Origin: Protopterus annectens
Taxonomy: Eukaryota > Chordata > Ceratodontiformes > Protopteridae
Length of the DNA stretch: 64,000 bases
Direction: 5' to 3'
NCBI RefSeq assembly: GCF_019279795.1
Contig: NC_056731.1
Coordinates: 865,817,571 to 865,881,570, forward strand
Shown here one piece after another: positions 59,690-64,000 of this stretch; positions within the stretch are counted from its first letter, which is position 1, and the number at the start of each line of letters is the position of its first letter. Made by a program: the position numbers and the translations under genes. The notes below the pieces were generated by a model that saw nothing but the letters and a program-made list of their open reading frames with translations, searched no databases and was not told the DNA's origin.

Positions 59690-60820
59690 GGATTTCTCCT
59701 TATCTACTTATGAGGATTATGATGCAGAGGATTCCATTCCCTCTGCTTCCCCTCCAGAAGATTTTTCTTTTGGTGAAACCTTGCACACTCTTAGGGAGCA
59801 TTTCCGCTGGGAAAGCCAGGATTTCTCTGACTCAAAAAAGAGGCTTACGGAATTCTTCCTCCTACCTCAACACAGGCCTTTAGCTATCTCTCCTGTTCTG
59901 GACATTGTAGATGATGCTTTCTTGGAATCTAGCCTTTCTCCAGACACTTTACCTCCAGCTCCTAGGAAACCTAACAGGTATTGGAGTACCTGACTCTCAC
60001 ATGTTCCTCTTCAAGAATCCTTCTGCGGATCCAGAGACCATTTTCCAAGGACCAAACGCATTAAGGCTACTGCTGCCAAAAATCCTACCCCTTCTGATAG
60101 AGATTCTAGAGCCTTAGACAGATGGGGTAAGAATGTATACACTTCTGCTACTTTGGTCATCAGGGCTTTAAATTGCCAGTTTCATATGTTAAAGTAACAG
60201 CAGCATGTTATGGGGCTACTTAAACGGAAAATGATGTTGATTGTACTGAACACAAAGAATTACAGGATTTAATGCATTCTGCAGAACAAGTTGGTAAACA
60301 TACTTTGCAATGTGGTTTTGACGCTTTAGAAGCATGTTGCGGGGCTGCTGTCACTGGGTCTGTACTTAGAAGGCATGCTTGGCTTAAGGAACAAAACTTG
60401 CCAGATCATGTAAAAGCTAAATTACTGGATGCTCCCTTAAACCAAGACCACCTTTTTGGCAACAAAGCAGAAAAAGTCCTCAAAAGGATGGAGTAAAAAG
60501 CTAAATCTATGCAAACTGTTAAAAATTTCCTACAAGTACAGCTTCCCAGATTCAGTAGGCACTGGCCTTCTAAGAACTGGTCCTGTCAAGTCCCTTCTAG
60601 ACCTTTTCAGTCCAAACCCAGGAACAGCAGACCACCTAGGCTGCAGTCTCAGGCTTCGCACAAACCTAAGCAGTGGGGGGCTCCCACTTCCAAAGCAGGG
60701 AGTAGTAAGCCATCCCCCTATGGAAAAATGGCACAATTACTTAATCTTAACCCTTCCAAGCCCTGCTCTACTACCTGCTCCCTGCTTGCAAAAAACTGGG
60801 AACTCATTACCTAGGACAAT
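59690..60820 (+). pseudogene. DIRS gag, C-terminal part in shifted frames (copy A)
   Basis: 59781-59993 (HTLREHFRWESQDF, PAPRKPNRY) and 60272-60496 (TGSVLRRHAWLKEQNLPDHV, LFGNKAEKVL) are consecutive gag blocks, shared with copy B in the same order. A Pro/Ser/Lys-rich tail (60509-60814, KPRNSRPPRLQSQASHKPKQ) leads to the RT. The frame changes near 59690 and 60000-60270, with stops near 60496 and 60814, mark it as non-functional unless recoding is used, which I do not assume. Confidence 0.7.
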
Positions 60821-60826
60821 TGGGTT

Positions 60827-62171
60827 TTGAACATAGTTTCCCAAGGATACAGATTCCATTTCCACACCCTAACAACACCAAATGGTTGGCCAAACCTAGC
60901 CCCAAATCAACGGGCGGAGGCCAAACATCAGGTTCTCTCTTTCCTCAATATCAGGGCTATTCAGCCTGTCCCAGCAGAACAAAGGGGACAAGGCATTTAT
61001 TCAAGACTTTTTCTGGTACCCAGAAAAGACAACTCCTGGCGTTCTATCCTGGACCTCTCTGTTCTCAACACCTTTCTGGTAGTTCCAAAATTCAAAATGC
61101 TAACTCTGCAACAGCTTCTTCCCATGCTAGCCAAGGATGCCTGGCTGGCAACCCTAGACTTGAAGGAAGCTTACCTGCACATCCCAATAAGGGAATCTTG
61201 CACAAAATACCTACGCTTCAGGGCAGGCTCCATGCACTGTCAGTTCTCTGCACTTCCCTTTGGCTTATCTACTGCGCCCAGGGTATTCACAAAGTGCCTA
61301 GCTCCAGCCATTGCATTTTACAGGGAGAGAAATATTCAAATTTATCCATATTTGGACGATTGTATGATTCAGGCAGAAAGCCAGAACTTGCTATTACAAC
61401 ACCTGGCATTCGTAAAGAAACGTCTAACCTCACTGGGGTACACCATTAATGAAAATAAATCTAACCTAGTACCCTGCCAACAGATTGTATTCTTGGGAGC
61501 AAGCGTGAACACAACTTTCCAGATGGCATTCCTCACAAGTTTACCTGACAACCTACTTCAAACTATTGGCCACAAAACCCCAGCTATCTGCAAGGAAAAT
61601 ACTGCAAGCCCTGGGGTTCATGGCCTCTTGTGTTTTACTAATTCCATATGCAAGACTGTATATGAGGAAACTCCAATGGTATCAAAAAAACATATGGTGT
61701 CAACATTCTCAGGACTTGAAAACAATGATTTCTATCATTCCATGTATCAAGACAGAGTTCCTTTGGTGGGCAGAGACCTGCTATCACAACAAGGGACTCC
61801 CTTTCACTCTACCCCCTGCTGCCCAAACCCTAACAACAGACGCATCAGACTATGCATGGGGGGCTCGCATGGCAGGGCAGTGCATTCAGGGCAAATGGAA
61901 CCCGAGACAGATGCACCTGCATATCAATCAAAAAGAAATGTTAGCTGTACAGAATGCTCTGACAGCTTTCAAAGACCGTATTCTTCCAGGACAACTATTG
62001 GTAAAGACAGACAACACCACAGTTATGTGGTACATAAACAAGCAGGGGGGAACCCACTCGTACCCTCTCTGCAGACTAGCCATGGCTCTGTGGAACACAG
62101 CTTTAAGCTACCAAGTACACCTGCAAGCTCAATTCCTGCCAGGCATACTAATTCACTGGCAGATGACTTAA
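60827..62171 (+). pseudogene. DIRS reverse transcriptase and RNase H (copy A)
   Basis: The RT frame starts at or before 60827. Motifs: YSRLFLVPRKDNSWRSILDL (about 61000-61055), LDLKEAYLHIPI (about 61155, first catalytic Asp), PFGLSTAPRVFTKCL (about 61256), YPYLDD (61343-61360, catalytic pair intact) and VFLGASVN (about 61490). A +1-type shift near 61570 moves the thumb and RNase H to another frame: ARLYMRKLQWYQ (about 61650), LTTDASDYAWGARMAG (about 61830-61875), INQKEMLAV and TDNTTVMWYINKQGG (about 62005-62050). RT copies the RNA and RNase H removes it. Confidence 0.88.
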
Positions 62172-62182
62172 GTTGAAATCTC

Positions 62183-62590
62183 ATGGACCCACACGAATGG
62201 AAACTAGATGCCCAAATGTTCAACCTCTTGAGGAACAAATGGGGGACTCCAGAGATAGACCTGTTTGCCTCCCCTCAGAACTACCAATTGAAGAACTTCT
62301 GCTCAAGAACTCCCCAGAGCAAAGCTTGGAAACTGGATGCCCTGTCCTTTATCTGGGAAAGCCTCTCAGTTTATGCCTTTCCCCCTCTGCCTCTCCTTTC
62401 GAAGGTTCTACTGAAGGTCAAACAGGACAAGCCAAGGACAATACTGATTGCACCAGACTGGCCATGCCAGCACTGGTACCCCCTCTTGCGCAGTATGGCA
62501 CTGCTACAACCATGGCACCTGCCTCAGACCCCTTTCCTGCTGTCCCAACAGGCGGGACAGATTCTGGCTAATTCCTTTGAGCTCTCTTAG
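62183..62590 (+). CDS. DIRS methyltransferase-like domain (copy A)
   Basis: 135 aa, back in the RT frame after a second shift near 62150-62180. Key blocks: KWGTPEIDLFASPQNYQL, LDALSFIWESLSVYAFPPLP and RTILIAPDWPCQHWYPLL. The same blocks occur in copies B and E. DIRS elements are known to carry a DAM-like methyltransferase-type domain between RNase H and recombinase. Its activity is unproven. It ends at a stop before the recombinase. Confidence 0.65.
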   Translation: MDPHEWKLDAQMFNLLRNKWGTPEIDLFASPQNYQLKNFCSRTPQSKAWKLDALSFIWESLSVYAFPPLPLLSKVLLKVKQDKPRTILIAPDWPCQHWYPLLRSMALLQPWHLPQTPFLLSQQAGQILANSFELS

Positions 62591-62599
62591 CATATCTCA

Positions 62600-63609
62600 G
62601 TAAGCGGGTACTGGATGTCATTCTGGAGGCAAGGAGGCCTAGTACTAGAAAATCCTATTCTGAAAAGTGGAAAAGCCACTGTTCCTGGAGCCTGGCTCAG
62701 GGGATGGGCACAACGGTGCCCAGCTTACCTTAGATTCTACAGTACTTAACAGAAATGCTCCACAGGGGCCTATTCTTCTCGTCAATTAAAATTCTTGCCT
62801 CTACATTTCAGCACATTGTAATACAAAGCCACCCCTTGCTAAAGCAATTCTTTAGACGGGCCAAAAATTTAAGACCCCCCAGGAGAGCTCCCACTCCAGC
62901 CTGGGGCCTGGGACCTTAATTTTGTATTGGAAAAGCTCACTCTTCCCCCCTTTGGACCAGCGGCTACAGCTGAGTTGAAATTCCTTCCTTGGAAAGCAGC
63001 CTTCCTTCTAGCCATCACTTCAGCAAGAAGAGTGTCTGAATTACGGGCCCTCATGGCAGTGGAACCATTGATTATCTTCCATGCGGACAGGGTTTCCCTC
63101 AGGACTAACCCATCCTTTATGCACAAGGTGGTGTCTTCTGTGGCCCTAAATCAGTCCATTCATTTGCCTACTTTTTTCCCTAATCCACAAAACAAAGGGA
63201 AATGAATACTGCACTCTCTGGACGTGCACAGACAACTTAGGCTTAGTCCTGTCCAAATAGAATCTATCAGAAAATCTGAGCAGTTGCTAGTTAGTTTTGC
63301 TGCAGGGGCAGAGGGGAAGGCCATTTCAAAGCAAACCATTTGCAAGTGGATAGCCCATTGCATTCATTTCTGCTACAAGCACCATGGAAAACCTACCCCA
63401 CAGGGGATAAGATCACATTCCACCAGGGCTGCATCTACCTCTATGGCATTTCTCAGAGGGTCCCTACCAGGGACATCCTAGAAGCTGCTACCTGGAGCTC
63501 TGTACATACCTTCACCAAGCATTACCACTTGCCTATCTTTTCAAAATCCAGAGCTGGATTTGCCACTGCAGTCTTGCAGGGATTAATAGCTGGCCGTAAT
63601 GCTCTTTAA
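62600..63609 (+). pseudogene. DIRS tyrosine recombinase (copy A)
   Basis: N-terminal block EARRPSTRKSYSEKWKSHCS (about 62622-62680). Box I: LAITSARRVSELRALMA (about 63010-63060) with the first catalytic Arg. Box II: IRSHSTRAASTSMAFLRG (about 63410-63465, His-x-x-Arg), followed after a shift by LEAATWSSVHTFTKHYHLP (about 63478-63535) with the presumed nucleophile Tyr. All key residues are visible, but there are at least three frame changes (near 62930, 63210 and 63460-63480). It would integrate the DIRS circle. Confidence 0.85.
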
Positions 63610-63640
63610 CTTCGTTCTCCCTTCCTTAGCTTTGGGAATC

Positions 63641-63740
63641 AACCCAAATGTGATGACTGCAACAGTGAAACACGAAGAGCATAGCACAGTTGTGTACACT
63701 TACCATAAATGTAGATGTTTGAGTGTATTCACTGTTGCAG
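63641..63740. repeat. DIRS internal complementary region (copy A)
   Basis: 63643-63687 (AACCCAAATGTGATGACTGC, AACAGTGAAACACGAAG) is the reverse complement of the left end at 58636-58680. The adjoining 63688-63740 (CACTTACCATAAATG, CACTGTTGCAGTCCTGG) should pair with the right end outside the window. This arrangement is specific to DIRS elements and is thought to allow circle formation. Confidence 0.85.
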
Positions 63741-63879
63741 TCCTGGTTACCCTCCCTCCAGCCCCCTGACTTCTCTTGGCTCTACCTTTCCTTATGGTTG
63801 GTATGTCTATTTTTTTCTTTTGTATTTGTTTTTTGATGGGGGTTTTACCATACCATTTAATTGCTTCCTATTATGGGGG

Positions 63880-64000
63880 CACCTGACATCTCTGGCAAGA
63901 AAAACTGATGTAATGGCGTCGACTGCATGTTTTATACCCCTGACGACCTGATGTCAAGGAAGAAGTGACAGCATCCGTCACAGAAGTCCAAAGACTCTGG
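63880..64000. repeat. DIRS right inverted terminal repeat, partial (copy A)
   Basis: Reverse complement of 58713-58825 with scattered differences. It continues past the window end. Confidence 0.9.

Larger units (their letters stand above)
58636..64000 (+). mobile_element. DIRS-type retrotransposon, copy A (best preserved; runs off the window)
   Basis: Left terminal repeat from about 58636, then gag, RT, RNase H, methyltransferase-like and tyrosine recombinase, an internal complementary region at about 63641-63740, and the start of the right terminal repeat (63880-64000+), which is the reverse complement of 58713-58825. The right end lies outside the window. Catalytic motifs of RT and recombinase are intact, but frameshifts and stops separate domains. 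It lies next to an old L1. Confidence 0.92.

Noticed and set aside
61369..62571. Extra open frames overlapping the DIRS RT, RNase H and methyltransferase-like region
   Set aside because: They are alternative frames of the same DNA. Conserved motifs occur only in the frames annotated.

Overview
This window looks like intergenic or intronic DNA from a large, repeat-rich vertebrate genome, most likely an amphibian (caecilian or salamander type; a lungfish is a possible alternative). I infer this from the mix of families: several DIRS-type tyrosine-recombinase retrotransposons, CR1- and L2-type LINEs, L1 LINEs, a GIY-YIG Penelope-like element, a tRNA-derived SINE and long TA/CA microsatellites. 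I recognised no host protein-coding gene and no functional RNA gene. Nearly every readable coding stretch belongs to a decayed mobile element. A 500-base assembly gap lies at 48912-49411.

Layout. 1-1755: unassigned, with two short tandem duplications. 1756-3273: TA/CA microsatellites around a TIR element. About 4560-10324: a decayed DIRS copy ('D') split by a probable solo LTR, followed by the 3' end of another DIRS ('O', to about 11295). 11381-17730: an L2-type LINE on the minus strand, interrupted by a nearly full-length CR1 at 12395-16488. About 18400-23320: DIRS copy 'B'. 23321-33230: DIRS copy 'E', split by DIRS copy 'C' (about 23676-31344), which is itself split by a second copy of the same LTR-like element. 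33230-35810: an old L2-type LINE. 37455-39345: a 5'-truncated CR1. 39346-41862: DIRS remnant 'N'. 41876-46789: a Penelope-like composite with a 13-bp target duplication, carrying a SINE, a LINE tail and a hAT-like element. 46803-52620: mostly unassigned, with the gap and L1 ORF1 remnants. 52624-58620: a decayed L1 on the minus strand. 58636 to beyond 64000: the best-preserved DIRS copy ('A'), with gag, RT, RNase H, methyltransferase-like and tyrosine recombinase domains, its left inverted terminal repeat, its internal complementary region and part of the right terminal repeat.

The 'genes' cooperate only as transposon replication machinery. DIRS copies encode gag, RT-RNase H and a tyrosine recombinase that is thought to integrate a circular intermediate. 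LINEs encode an ORF1 protein and an EN-RT for target-primed reverse transcription. Penelope-like elements pair an RT with a GIY-YIG nuclease. All copies here carry frameshifts, stops or catalytic substitutions. The main value of the window is its insertion history, which can be read in several places from target duplications and from reading frames that resume across an insertion.
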